From assembly GCF_902859695.1 (NCBI RefSeq), contig NZ_CADIJL010000034.1, forward strand, positions 1 to 63,264: DNA of 63,264 bases. Reading direction: 5' to 3'. The position numbers were made by a program, and so were the translations under genes. The first letter of the stretch is position 1. Each line of letters opens with the position of its first letter. The notes beneath the pieces are model-generated. The model saw only the letters and a program-made list of their open reading frames with translations. It ran no database searches and was not told the origin of the DNA. This document shows, piece after piece, positions 1 to 9,100 of this stretch. The DNA comes from Achromobacter ruhlandii. Lineage in GTDB: Bacteria > Pseudomonadota > Gammaproteobacteria > Burkholderiales > Burkholderiaceae_B.

Positions 1-1
1 C

Positions 2-208
2 CGCATCGCCACGGCGGCCGGCGCCAGCATCGTGCTCGAAGGCGGCAACATCACCGTCACCGCGCCGGGCCGCATCGACGTCAAGACCGGCAACAAGCAG
101 TTCGCCGGGCCCGACCGCCTGCCGTATGCCTTCCCCCAGTTCACCGTCTGCAAGCAGTGCGTGCTGGACGCGCAGGATGGCGTGCAGTCGATCACCGACA
201 AAGCATGA
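2..208 (+). CDS. VgrG spike protein, C-terminal end only (5' partial)
   Basis: The open frame enters from the left edge and gives the last 68 residues of a T6SS spike protein. The sequence has the short, Gly-rich beta-strand pattern of the DUF2345 needle region that follows the gp5-like part of VgrG (GASIVLEGGNITVTAPG, then VKTGNK), and ends in a tail with a CKQC motif. Immediate succession by a DUF4123 adaptor and an effector is the standard order of a VgrG effector module, so this VgrG probably carries the DUF2235 effector encoded at 1950. The stop overlaps a possible ATG at 205, but the next gene more likely starts at 217. The N-terminal part lies outside the window. Confidence 0.85.
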   Translation, partial: RIATAAGASIVLEGGNITVTAPGRIDVKTGNKQFAGPDRLPYAFPQFTVCKQCVLDAQDGVQSITDKA

Positions 209-216
209 GGGGCGGC

Positions 217-1185
217 ATGATGAATTGGGAGTCGCGCCTGAGCGACACGCTGGCCCAGGCCATTGAGCTGGCCGCCGATGTCGGCGCCGCGTTGAATACC
301 TTTCTGCTGGTGGATTTTCGCGGCCACGCCGAACTGGCAGCGCCGATCCGGGCCAGCGCGGATCTCAGCCATGGCTCGATCTGGGTTGGCACCGAACTGG
401 CGATCTACGAAGACATCGCGCCGTTGCTGATCGAGGTCGATGACCTGACCCGTTTCGAACTGTCGCGCGACCCGGGCGAGCCGCGTACCTCGGAATTGCT
501 GCGCCTGCTGAAGCGGCTGCACCAAAGCGATAGCGGCGCGTATGCGCTGACCCATCTGGTGTCGCCCTTGCCGCTGGCCGAACTGATGGCGCACTTCGCC
601 TATTACGGGGAGTACGGCCTGCCCGATGGCCGCGAGTACTACCTGCACCTGTACGACAGCCGCATCCTGGACCGCGCCTTCCAGGTGTGGACGCCGGCCG
701 AGCGCGCGCGTTTCCTGGCGCCGTTCAATCTGCTGCGCTACCCGCGCCGCGACGGCACCCTGGCGCAGTGGACCGGCCCCGGCCAGCGGCCGGCCGACGA
801 TGCGCCCCGACAGCAACCGTTCACGCTGGCGCAGCACCAGGCGCTGCTGGAGCTGGACTATCCGGACAAGCTGGCGGTGCAGATCCGCCGCATCTACCTG
901 GGCGTGCTGGGCGAACTGCGGCAGGATGAACTGGTCGAGCGCGTGACCGAACAGATGGCGCGGGCGCGCTCATACGGCATCGCCAGCGAGCGCGACATGC
1001 TGGACTATGTGGCGTGGGGCATCACGATTTCCCCGCGCTTTGACGAACACGAGGCGATTGCGCCGGCGCTGCGTGCCTTCCAGGGCGAGGGGCTGTCGCA
1101 GGCGCTGGCACATGTGCCCGACGCGGTGTGGGATGGGCTGCTGCGGGCGGAGCAGGAACGGGAACAGGGGGTTTTGAATGCGTAA
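217..1185 (+). CDS. DUF4123 T6SS effector adaptor (Tap/TEC family)
   Basis: 322 residues. DUF4123 proteins are chaperone/adaptors that load a specific effector onto its VgrG. The family core is visible as YYLHLYDSRILDRAF followed by LLRYPRRDGTL at about residues 140-190. The rest is a helical C-terminal region that probably contacts the cargo. I chose ATG 217 because AGGGGC lies 5-6 bases upstream; ATG 205 would overlap the VgrG stop and has no clear ribosome site. The 3' end overlaps the next gene by 8 bases, so translation is probably coupled. Position between a VgrG tail and a DUF2235 effector predicts that it loads that effector; this partnership is inferred. Confidence 0.85.
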   Translation: MMNWESRLSDTLAQAIELAADVGAALNTFLLVDFRGHAELAAPIRASADLSHGSIWVGTELAIYEDIAPLLIEVDDLTRFELSRDPGEPRTSELLRLLKRLHQSDSGAYALTHLVSPLPLAELMAHFAYYGEYGLPDGREYYLHLYDSRILDRAFQVWTPAERARFLAPFNLLRYPRRDGTLAQWTGPGQRPADDAPRQQPFTLAQHQALLELDYPDKLAVQIRRIYLGVLGELRQDELVERVTEQMARARSYGIASERDMLDYVAWGITISPRFDEHEAIAPALRAFQGEGLSQALAHVPDAVWDGLLRAEQEREQGVLNA

Positions 1186-1957
1186 GGGCTTGGTCATTCT
1201 GTTGATGTGGCTGGGGATGCTGGCGGGATGCAATGGCGAGCCTAGCTACAAGGGACTCTCGTTCGTAACTTACAACTACACGCCTTGGGATTTGGATCGT
1301 GTCGAGGTCACGGATAAAGAGGGAAACTCGGCCACTACAGGTGCCATCATCGCGGGTGGCGGGGAAGGTTCGGTGACCTGCTGCTATCACCTCAAGGGCA
1401 CCGATTTCAAGGTGCAATGGCGTGGGGCGGACGCGGAGGAGGCCCGCCAACACATGTTTGACGGCAAGTTGGAGGAGGTGATCTTCAACAAGGAGACGCC
1501 CGTCCGTTTTCCCGCGGCCGAGATTCCGCCGGGTGATGGGCCGCTATATCTGGAGCTGCACATCTACCCCGACGAGCATATGGAGCTGGCACTGAGCCGC
1601 AAGTTGCTGGGGCAGGTACGCATTCCGATCGTCGAGGTTACGCGTTGGCTCTATGCCCAGCATCGTGACGCTCTGGGCGACTATCGCAGTAGTGCCGAGG
1701 TTCGCAGGGTTGTCGCCAAGGTGACCAAAACGGCCTGGACGAAATACCGTCTCGAGGATAAGCAGGACCTGCAGGAATACATGCTGCTGTATTTCACCGT
1801 GGCATCGAACTTCAACACCGACCCGGACATCGCGGCGCTGCTGGCCAAATCTGGTCGCCAGCCGGGCGACTTTGCCAAGGCCGTGCAGGCCTTGCCTGCG
1901 GACAAGATCGCGCATCTGAAAGCTACGGGAACCGCTCCGGGAGACAAGAATGGCTGA
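1178..1957 (+). CDS. DUF3304 lipoprotein, probable T6SS immunity protein (copy 1)
   Basis: 259 residues. The N-terminus is a lipoprotein signal (MRKG, hydrophobic stretch, LAGC lipobox with Cys18), so the mature protein should be anchored in the periplasm. The body contains the DUF3304 pattern (YNYTPWDLD, GEGSVTCCYHLKGT). It overlaps the adaptor gene by 8 bases and the DUF2235 gene by 8 bases. A second copy at 4247 shares the same architecture and a 26-residue identical block beginning GPLYLELHIYPDEH. DUF3304 proteins are commonly found beside T6SS lipase-like effectors. A role as periplasmic immunity protein fits lipidation and context but is inferred. Confidence 0.8.
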   Translation: MRKGLVILLMWLGMLAGCNGEPSYKGLSFVTYNYTPWDLDRVEVTDKEGNSATTGAIIAGGGEGSVTCCYHLKGTDFKVQWRGADAEEARQHMFDGKLEEVIFNKETPVRFPAAEIPPGDGPLYLELHIYPDEHMELALSRKLLGQVRIPIVEVTRWLYAQHRDALGDYRSSAEVRRVVAKVTKTAWTKYRLEDKQDLQEYMLLYFTVASNFNTDPDIAALLAKSGRQPGDFAKAVQALPADKIAHLKATGTAPGDKNG

Positions 1958-4250
1958 CCGCCTGTCGCCGGTGGATCGCACCCCCGCCACCGTGCTCAAG
2001 AAAATGGCCGAGAACGAGGCCGCCTATCCGAAGCAGGACTGCCAGGAATGTGGCGCCGTGATCCGCATCGGGTTCTTCTTCGACGGGTTCGGCCGCAGCC
2101 GCGATGTCGATAACAAGCATCCCACGTTCTACTCGAATATCTGTCGGCTCTGGGAAGCGCACTATGCTCATGACGACGAAGATCGCCCCGTGAATCAGTA
2201 TTGGTTCCGGTTCTACTATTCAGGACTGGGCACGGAGTTGAATGCGGACGCCAAGAATGACGATTTGATATACGGAGCGACCACCGCCGGAAAAAAAATC
2301 CTGAGCGAAGCCGCGAAGAACGCCAAGAACGCTGCCAAGAACATCACCCGCACCGACGAGATTCCGGAGACGGATGCGCTCAAGCGCTTGCGCAGCGCTA
2401 CCCAGAAGATGATCAAAGAGGGCTCGTTTCAGCCGGTGGTCAAGGCGTACAAGGATGTGGTGAAGGACGTCAAGACGCTTCCCGACAAGGTGGTGCGGAT
2501 CTGGAATGCCTGGGACCCGGAACGCCTGGTCAATCGAGCCAAGGGTACGGTGCGTGGTTTCTGGGCAGGCTTCAAGAAAAATCCCTTGAAAGTTGGTTGG
2601 ACCGCGGCCAAGGAAGTCGCCAAGACCACGGCGCTGGAAGGCGTACCCGTCATTCGTGACAACGAAACCGTGGCCTACCTGATGGGAACCGGTGTTGACG
2701 TGCGGGTCGATGCGGCGCTGCGCCAGTTGCGTGCGGTCCATGAGGCGGTAAGCGCCGAAATGAATAACGTGCGGCGGATCGAGATTTCGGTGTTTGGCGG
2801 CGATCGGGGAGGCGTCATGGCACGCCAGTTCATCAACGACGTGGTCAAGAAGTACCGCCGTCGCCATGACAAGGATCTCGTCTTTCCGGGCGTGAATGGC
2901 GCGCGCGAGGCTGAAATCCGCATCCGCTTCCTGGGGTTGCTCGATTCCGTCTCGTCGATCATGGATGAGAATACCTTCCTGGGTTTTCTGCCATTTACGG
3001 ATCTGATCAAACAGACTCACAAGGATCGTACGCTGACGGTGCCAGGCGCAGTCGAAAAATGCGTCCACTTTGCCGCCGCGCAGGAGCTGCGTGCCAACCA
3101 GCGTGTGGATAGCCTTGAGAAAACCCGGGGTGAGCAGTATCTCTACCCCGGGTCGAGCGGGGATGTCACGGGTGTCAGTCCCGAGGGGTCGCTTGGATCA
3201 CGCGGCGAGCTGTCGCGGGTGCCGTTGCGCGACATGCTGAATCTTGGCCTCTGCCACGGCGTGGGCTTCTACAGCATGGAGCAACTATTCGACAAGCGGG
3301 CGCTGACTTATGCCAAGTTCAGCATGGCTGCGTCTATCCAGGATGGCGGCCAGACATACCATATCAACGAGTTGGTTGATGCCTATCGCAGCGTCGTGAA
3401 ATACGAGCCCGGCATCGACTTCATGCCCCACATGGAAGTCTTCCTGCGCTGGCTCGCCGTCCGCTACCAGGACCCCGTCTTCAAGAGCGAACTGTCTGAT
3501 CCCGCGGAAAAGTGGATCAAGGATCGCGATTTCTTCACGCCCGAACAGGAATACAACGAAGAACTCCGCCGCGTGTCGGCGCTGTCCCGCGAAGAGCGGG
3601 CAAAGCCCGAAAACACGGCTCGCCTGAAAGAACTGGAGGCGCTGAAGGACGAACGCTGGGAGCGCGCGGCGGCCAGCCGTGGCGAGTTGCCGCCCAAGCG
3701 GTTCAAGCCGTTGTGGCAGCGGCTTGAGGAGGAATACCGGGCGCTGGAAGATGCCGAGCGCAAGGATGCCGAGAACGAGCGGCGCAAAGACGAACTCCGC
3801 CGCACCAATCCTGAGCTGGTGCGCCGCATCGAGCAGGTGAACCAGGGCCCGCGCGATATGCAAAAGATGCGCAACGACATCATCGTGCGCAATGGCGGCA
3901 AGTTGACCGACGAAGACCAGCCCAAGGACCCGTTCGCCGACATGAAGGCAAGGCGGGCCACCGAACAGCGCCTGCTGAACGTATGGCGCGAAGCCAGCGC
4001 CGGCAAGAATCCGCTGCCGCCCAAGGTCATGGCGCTGTTCGACTTCCTGGTGCACGACGCCATGCTGAGCAGTTGGCCGGATCACCTGCTGGCCAGCACC
4101 ACGCTGTACTTCCGCACGCGCGACAAGGACATTTTCGGCAAGACCGATTTCAAGGCCGAGGAGGCGAAGATGAAGAGCGACACCGCCGCGGCGGCGCGCG
4201 TGGACCAGATGCGGGCGAACCTGGATAGTTTGGCGCCGGCCCGGCCATGA
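1950..4250 (+). CDS. DUF2235 (Tle-type alpha/beta hydrolase) T6SS effector
   Basis: 766 residues. DUF2235 proteins include the Tle phospholipase effectors that attack membranes of rival bacteria. Visible core: IRIGFFFDGFGRSRD near residue 40, the nucleophile-elbow region VFGGDRGGVMAR (residues 281-292), LGLLDSVSS with Asp332, and LVHDAMLSSW with His702. The usual elbow is GxSxG, but here residue 285 is Asp, so the classical Ser nucleophile is missing unless another residue serves. A charged Lys/Arg/Glu-rich helical segment lies at about 530-650. Base composition is visibly less GC-rich than the neighbouring tss genes, suggesting import. Flanked by two DUF3304 lipoproteins with 8- and 4-base overlaps. 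Family assignment is firm; enzymatic activity is uncertain. Confidence 0.82.
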   Translation: MADRLSPVDRTPATVLKKMAENEAAYPKQDCQECGAVIRIGFFFDGFGRSRDVDNKHPTFYSNICRLWEAHYAHDDEDRPVNQYWFRFYYSGLGTELNADAKNDDLIYGATTAGKKILSEAAKNAKNAAKNITRTDEIPETDALKRLRSATQKMIKEGSFQPVVKAYKDVVKDVKTLPDKVVRIWNAWDPERLVNRAKGTVRGFWAGFKKNPLKVGWTAAKEVAKTTALEGVPVIRDNETVAYLMGTGVDVRVDAALRQLRAVHEAVSAEMNNVRRIEISVFGGDRGGVMARQFINDVVKKYRRRHDKDLVFPGVNGAREAEIRIRFLGLLDSVSSIMDENTFLGFLPFTDLIKQTHKDRTLTVPGAVEKCVHFAAAQELRANQRVDSLEKTRGEQYLYPGSSGDVTGVSPEGSLGSRGELSRVPLRDMLNLGLCHGVGFYSMEQLFDKRALTYAKFSMAASIQDGGQTYHINELVDAYRSVVKYEPGIDFMPHMEVFLRWLAVRYQDPVFKSELSDPAEKWIKDRDFFTPEQEYNEELRRVSALSREERAKPENTARLKELEALKDERWERAAASRGELPPKRFKPLWQRLEEEYRALEDAERKDAENERRKDELRRTNPELVRRIEQVNQGPRDMQKMRNDIIVRNGGKLTDEDQPKDPFADMKARRATEQRLLNVWREASAGKNPLPPKVMALFDFLVHDAMLSSWPDHLLASTTLYFRTRDKDIFGKTDFKAEEAKMKSDTAAAARVDQMRANLDSLAPARP

Positions 4251-5035
4251 AGCGGCGGCACGCAAGCCGGGTTTTCGCAATCGCATTGCTGGCGGCATCG
4301 GCCGCTTGTGGCGGCGAGCCCGAGTATCGTGGTCTGAACCTGATCGCCTACAACTACACGCCGTGGGACATCGACACCATCCTCATTTCCGACAAAGCGG
4401 GGCGGACCGCCAGCAGCGGCGCCATGGGTGTTGGCGGCGGCGAGGGATCAGTGACCTGTTGCTACACCTTGAAGGGCACGGAGTTCACGGTTCGATGGTC
4501 AGGTCTGGATGGTGAAGAGGCGATCAAGCATCTCTATGACGGTACGATGGACAGCTTGCTGTTTCGCAAGGAAACCAAGGTCCATCTCGACCCGACGCCC
4601 ATACCCGCTGGCAATGGGCCGTTGTACCTGGAACTGCACATCTACCCCGATGAGCATATGGAGCTGGCCCTGAGCCGCAAACTGCTCGGCCAGACACGCT
4701 TCCCGTTGGTCGACACGACGGACTGGCTTTACCGGGAATACCGAGGCGCATTCGAAGATTATCGGGATGGCGATGAGGTCCTGCGTGTGCTTGGCAAAGT
4801 CGCCAGGACGGCCTGGATCAAGTATCGCATCGTGGAGAAGCAAGACATGCGCCAATACATGCGCCTGTATTTCACCGTCGCCTCCGACTTCGATACCGAC
4901 CCGGAAATCGCCGCGCTGCTGTCGCAACCCGGCCGCCAGCCAGGCGATTTCGCCAAGGCCGTCGCTGCATTGCCGGTGGCGACCATCGCACGCTTGAAAG
5001 CCCAGGGCACGCCGCCGGGCGACAAGAATGGTTGA
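4247..5035 (+). CDS. DUF3304 lipoprotein, probable T6SS immunity protein (copy 2)
   Basis: 262 residues, paralogue of the lipoprotein at 1178. It has an Arg/Lys-rich start, hydrophobic signal and lipobox ASAAC, followed by the DUF3304 core (AYNYTPWDID, GEGSVTCCYTLKGT). Both copies end with near-identical tails (PGDKNG) and share a 26-residue identical block. The ATG overlaps the effector stop by 4 bases (ATGA), typical of coupled effector-immunity genes. Presence of one copy on each side of the effector implies duplication of the immunity gene, or one self-immunity and one diverged copy against a sibling toxin. It is the last plus-strand gene of this module, 36 bases from a convergent gene. 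Confidence 0.8.
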   Translation: MKRRHASRVFAIALLAASAACGGEPEYRGLNLIAYNYTPWDIDTILISDKAGRTASSGAMGVGGGEGSVTCCYTLKGTEFTVRWSGLDGEEAIKHLYDGTMDSLLFRKETKVHLDPTPIPAGNGPLYLELHIYPDEHMELALSRKLLGQTRFPLVDTTDWLYREYRGAFEDYRDGDEVLRVLGKVARTAWIKYRIVEKQDMRQYMRLYFTVASDFDTDPEIAALLSQPGRQPGDFAKAVAALPVATIARLKAQGTPPGDKNG

Positions 5036-5071
5036 AGCCGACGCGGTCGCAACGCTCGGGCTACCGCGTAT

Positions 5072-5461
5072 TCACGATTCGGACTGCGCCCCTGAGCACC
5101 GCAGCCATCGCCGCAACCCGTTCCACAGCCAGTGCTTGACCCTGCCTCCATAGGCCCAGGACAGCACCATCAACCCCAGCATCGCCACCACGTAATAATC
5201 CGTCGCCCAGGGCGGCACCGGATTCAATTCATGGATCCGGTCGAGGATCGGGTGAAACGGCAGGATTTCGCTGGCGGCCAGCAGGCTGAACACCAGGGCC
5301 AGCAGCGGGCCGGTGAAATGGGGCCGCTCGCCGTGGGTCGCATCGTCGGCCCAGTACCCCCAGTGGATGAAGCGCAGGACCTGGATCGCCACCACCAGCG
5401 CGGCGATGCCGACGGCCAGCGCTATGCCGCCGATGAGCAGAAGGATTTCGAGCGGGAACAT
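5072..5461 (-). CDS. small membrane protein, unknown function
   Basis: 129 residues with three probable membrane segments: residues about 4-30 (EILLLIGGIALAVGIAALVV), a central one (GPLLALVFSLLAASEIL) and a C-terminal one (YYVVAMLGLMVLSWAYGG). The tail is basic (KHWLWNGLRRWLR). I do not recognise the family. A longer frame exists upstream but would overlap the whole preceding secreted-protein gene, so ATG 5461 is chosen. It lies 29 bases after the secreted protein at 5491 and is on the same strand, downstream of the metallopeptidase VgrG. It could be part of the immunity or export set for that VgrG; this is inference from position only. Confidence 0.6.
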   Translation of the reverse strand: MFPLEILLLIGGIALAVGIAALVVAIQVLRFIHWGYWADDATHGERPHFTGPLLALVFSLLAASEILPFHPILDRIHELNPVPPWATDYYVVAMLGLMVLSWAYGGRVKHWLWNGLRRWLRCSGAQSES

Positions 5462-5490
5462 GCTCAGCCGGGGGCAGCGCCGCGCCAGGG

Positions 5491-6132
5491 CTAGGGCGCC
5501 GCCTGCACTTCGATCGTGACGGTATTGGACCGCACGCCGTTGGACTCGATGTACACCTCGTATTTCGCCGGCTCCGTGGGCAGTCCCACCTGCGCCGCCA
5601 GGTCGGTGCTGAACTGCGTGCCGACGCTGATGCCCGGGCTGATCGGGATGCCCTTGGGCGGGCGCGAGCCCGGGATCTCGTCGACCTCGACGCCGGCGCG
5701 GGGCGGACGGCGCTTGTATTCGTAGGCCACGCCTTCGTAGGTCTTGCCGGTCTGGGTGTTGACCGCCACGAAGCGCGGCAACTTCTGATTTTGCGAGACG
5801 GGGATGATGCCCTGCGCGCATACCGGGATCACTAAGGCGCCGGTGGCCTGCGGCCGCACGCGGGTGGGCGCGGCGATGTTCAGTTGGTCATCGCTGCCGT
5901 GGTTGGGCGGGATGCAGGCGTGGTCCAACACGGTGCCGATGGGGGCGGTGGCGAAGGCGGGCGGGTCAATCCAGTCGGTGGTCATGGAAGCGGTCTGGGT
6001 AGCGGGTTGAGAGGGGGCGCGCGGACCGCCGACGGTCCGCGCCGACGCGGGCAGGGCGGAGAGCGCGGCCGCGAGCAGCAAAACCAGGGCCGGCGCCGCG
6101 CGGCGCCAGCCGTCAGAACGTGGGCCAGCCAC
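5491..6132 (-). CDS. secreted protein downstream of VgrG-metallopeptidase, candidate periplasmic immunity
   Basis: 213 residues. A clear Sec signal peptide is present: basic start (GWRRAA), hydrophobic core ALVLLLAAALSALPA and a likely cut after ASA near residue 31. The mature part has no motif I recognise; it ends in strand-rich sequence (YEVYIESNGVRSNTVTIEV) suggesting an Ig-like or beta-sandwich fold. The start overlaps the 3' end of the 1702-residue VgrG gene by 20 bases, the coupling expected for effector and immunity. In Pseudomonas aeruginosa the metallopeptidase tail of VgrG2b acts in the periplasm and is countered by a periplasmic immunity protein, so a similar job is plausible here but not shown. 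Confidence 0.65.
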   Translation of the reverse strand: MAGPRSDGWRRAAPALVLLLAAALSALPASARTVGGPRAPSQPATQTASMTTDWIDPPAFATAPIGTVLDHACIPPNHGSDDQLNIAAPTRVRPQATGALVIPVCAQGIIPVSQNQKLPRFVAVNTQTGKTYEGVAYEYKRRPPRAGVEVDEIPGSRPPKGIPISPGISVGTQFSTDLAAQVGLPTEPAKYEVYIESNGVRSNTVTIEVQAAP

Positions 6133-9100
6133 CGGACATATCCACTTTGCGGACGGCCTTGGCGCAATGGACGCAGAAGCGGATGCTCATGCAGTCGGCG
6201 CCGAACATGACGCAGGCGCCAGTGTCGGCATCGCTGAACCGGTTCGCAGGCAGGCCCTGATGGCAGTGGTTGCCCCACTTGGAATAGAAAAACGGCCCCT
6301 TGTCGAGTTTGGACGAGTCCATGTCGGCTTCGTCCGGATGCGCCTGGACCCATTCCGGGCCGCTGGGCGTCATGCCGATCAGGTGGCCGATTTCATGGAC
6401 GAAGGTCTCCTGCTGGTAGTTCATCGTCACCGGGTCCCAGGGGGACATCGCGGCCACGCACAGCAGGTTGGTGTTGTAGAACGCGAGACCGGCCGCCGCG
6501 CTTTCCATGAGTCGCACGCGCAACACGATCTTGCCGGCCGTGGGCACGGGCAGCAGCCCCTCAAGGCGTACGTTCACCGCATGGCAGGCCTTGGGCTGGG
6601 CCGGATCGTAGGGGACCGGCGTGACCCGATCGCGTGACACCTCCGCGCGTCGCACGCCGGCGGCCGGGTCGGTGTACTCGAACAGGCATTCCAGGAACCA
6701 GTCCTGGGCCGGATCGATGTTGTACCAGAGGAAGCTGACGTCGCCGGCGGCGTCGGCGAACTGGACCTGTGTGCTGCCGGCGCCCGGGCCCGCGTTGGCG
6801 CGGATGTAAAAGGGTTGCACCGGCTTCGGCGTGGCGAGCCGGTCCACGTGGCAGGCCACGATGGTGTACGGCTCGCGCTCGGCGCCCTGCGATTGGGCGT
6901 AGACCGACCGTGCCGCGCTGCGCAGGCGGGCATCGTCAGCGCTGTTGTCGTAGATCACATCGTAATTGGCCTGGCCGCGCGTGGTCAGCGGCGGCAACTG
7001 CACCACGTCCACGCCGTGCCGCGCGTACTCGGTCGCGGTCGGCTGGAAGCCGTGGGGGCGTTGCATCGGCTCGGGGCCGGGCAGCATGATTTCCTGGATG
7101 TACAGGCGCCTGACCGTTTCCACGACCTCGGTGGAGATGATCTGGTTCTTGTCGTTGACCACCTCGAACAGATAAGTGTTCAGTCCGGCGGCTGGCAGCG
7201 CGATATCGTCGACGATCTTGGTGCCGTCCGGATCGGTGACGTAACTGTAGGAGCGCTGGTTCGGCTCGCGGTAGAGCGGCTGACGGCTCAGTTCGCGCGC
7301 CGAGTACACCGCATTGCCCGGCCGCGGGCTGACCTTGACCGTGAAGCGGTGTTGGCCGGCCTTGTCGAAGCGCACGCGGATCTTGGGCTTGTTGGTCTGG
7401 CGGTCCAGGCTGGTGAGCGCCTGGCCGTCGTTCCAGCGTTCCTCGGCCTGCGGCAGGTTGACGTATTGCAGCTTGGCGCCGCTACGCGCCTGGTAGGCCG
7501 AGGCCACCGTGGTGGCTGGCCTTGGCGTGTCGCCCGCCGGTTCGCCGGTGGCGCCGCCGGGCACCCGCGCGGCGCCGGGCAGGTTGATGCCGGCCGCTTC
7601 CATCACGCGCCGGGCCAGGCCCGGATAGGGCGAGTTGGCCACCGCGGGGATGTTCATGATGGCTTGCGCCACCTTGGGCAGCGTCACGCTGGAAATGCTG
7701 GGCGATTGCAGGATGGCGCCCACCACCGCCGGGACCGCGGAGTGGGTCAGCCCCGGCGTGCTGAGAATGGCGCCGGCCACGGCGGGCAGGTTGCCCTGGG
7801 TGACGTCCGGCATCGACAGCAGCGTGTTCACGGTGGAGCCGAGCGCCGCGCCGCGGTCGCCCATGACGCTCATGGCCTGGGTCATCATCGGGCCGATGGC
7901 TGCGCCCACGCCGCCAGCGGATGTCGACGCGCCCGCCGCGCCACCCGCGGATGCCGAGGCACCCGCCGCGCCAGCGGCACCGTCCGAGGCGCCGGACAAC
8001 ATGCCGCCGGCTTTCGAACCCAGCGCGGCGGCCTGCGATGCCATCGCCGTGGCCTGGCCGGCCATGGCGCCGGCCTGGGAGACCGCGTCGGCGGCGTTGG
8101 CCAGGCCGGCAGGCATGGGCACGGCGCTGGCGAGCGCGCCGCCGGCGCCTTGCGTCAGGGACGCGGCGCTTTCACTTACCAGCGATTGCGTGGCATTGCC
8201 GGCGGCCGAAGCGGCGCGCCCCATCAGCGACGGGGTGCCGCCGCTCATCAGCGACGGCGTGACCGCGCTCACCGCGGACTGCGCCATGCCGCCGGCCTTG
8301 GCCGCGACGCCCGAGACCAGGCCGGAGCCGGCTTCGGTGACGGCGCCCATGGCTTTGCCGGCCATCGCGCCCAGGTCCTGCACCGGCTTGAGCACGGCGC
8401 CGGCCATTGACTTGGCTTTGGCCAGCATGCCGGAAGCGGCCGTCAGGCCGCTCGAAAGCGCGCTGGCGCCACCGGCCAGGGCCGAGCCGGGGCCGCCCGC
8501 GGAAGTCGCATCGGCGGCGGCCGGCGCGGCGGCTAGGGCGTCCGAAGCGCCAGCGGCATTGAGCGCCTTGCCTGAACCGCTCAGGGCCTGGAGCAGCGCG
8601 GCGGGCCGGTGCACCAGTTCGGCGGTCACCAGCATCGGGTCGCCGACCTGGCTGGAGGGCAGCGCGGGCAGGGCGGCCGCGTCGCTGGCCGGGCCGATCA
8701 GGTTGTGCGACGCGCCCTTGACCGAGAACATGCCCGGTCCTTTGAAGAGGATGTCGCCGCCGTCCATGACGATGGCGCCGCCCGCGGCCTGCAAGGTGAT
8801 GCGGGTGTTCGCCAGGATCTCGATGCTGTCGGTGGTGGAGGTGATGGTGATGTCCTGGCCCGCCAGCATTTCCAGCATGTCGGTGTGCGCGTGGATCGAC
8901 ACCGGTGCGTTGGCGGCGATGGCGCGCAGGCCGCCGTCCTGCACGAACAGGCTGGTGGAACGGCCCGAGGCGCTGGCGAAGGTCTGGCGCGCCGCGACGT
9001 GGCCGTCGGCCTGGGCCGTGGCGTGCAGGTTTTCGCTGGCATGCAGGATCGCGCTGGCGGGGGTCGCCAGGTTCAGGGACGAGGGCGCATCGACCAGCAT

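Noticed and set aside
6395..6421. Metzincin zinc protease assignment for the VgrG tail
   Set aside because: The third ligand position after HEIGHLIG is not His or Asp, so only a general zinc-metallopeptidase call is made.
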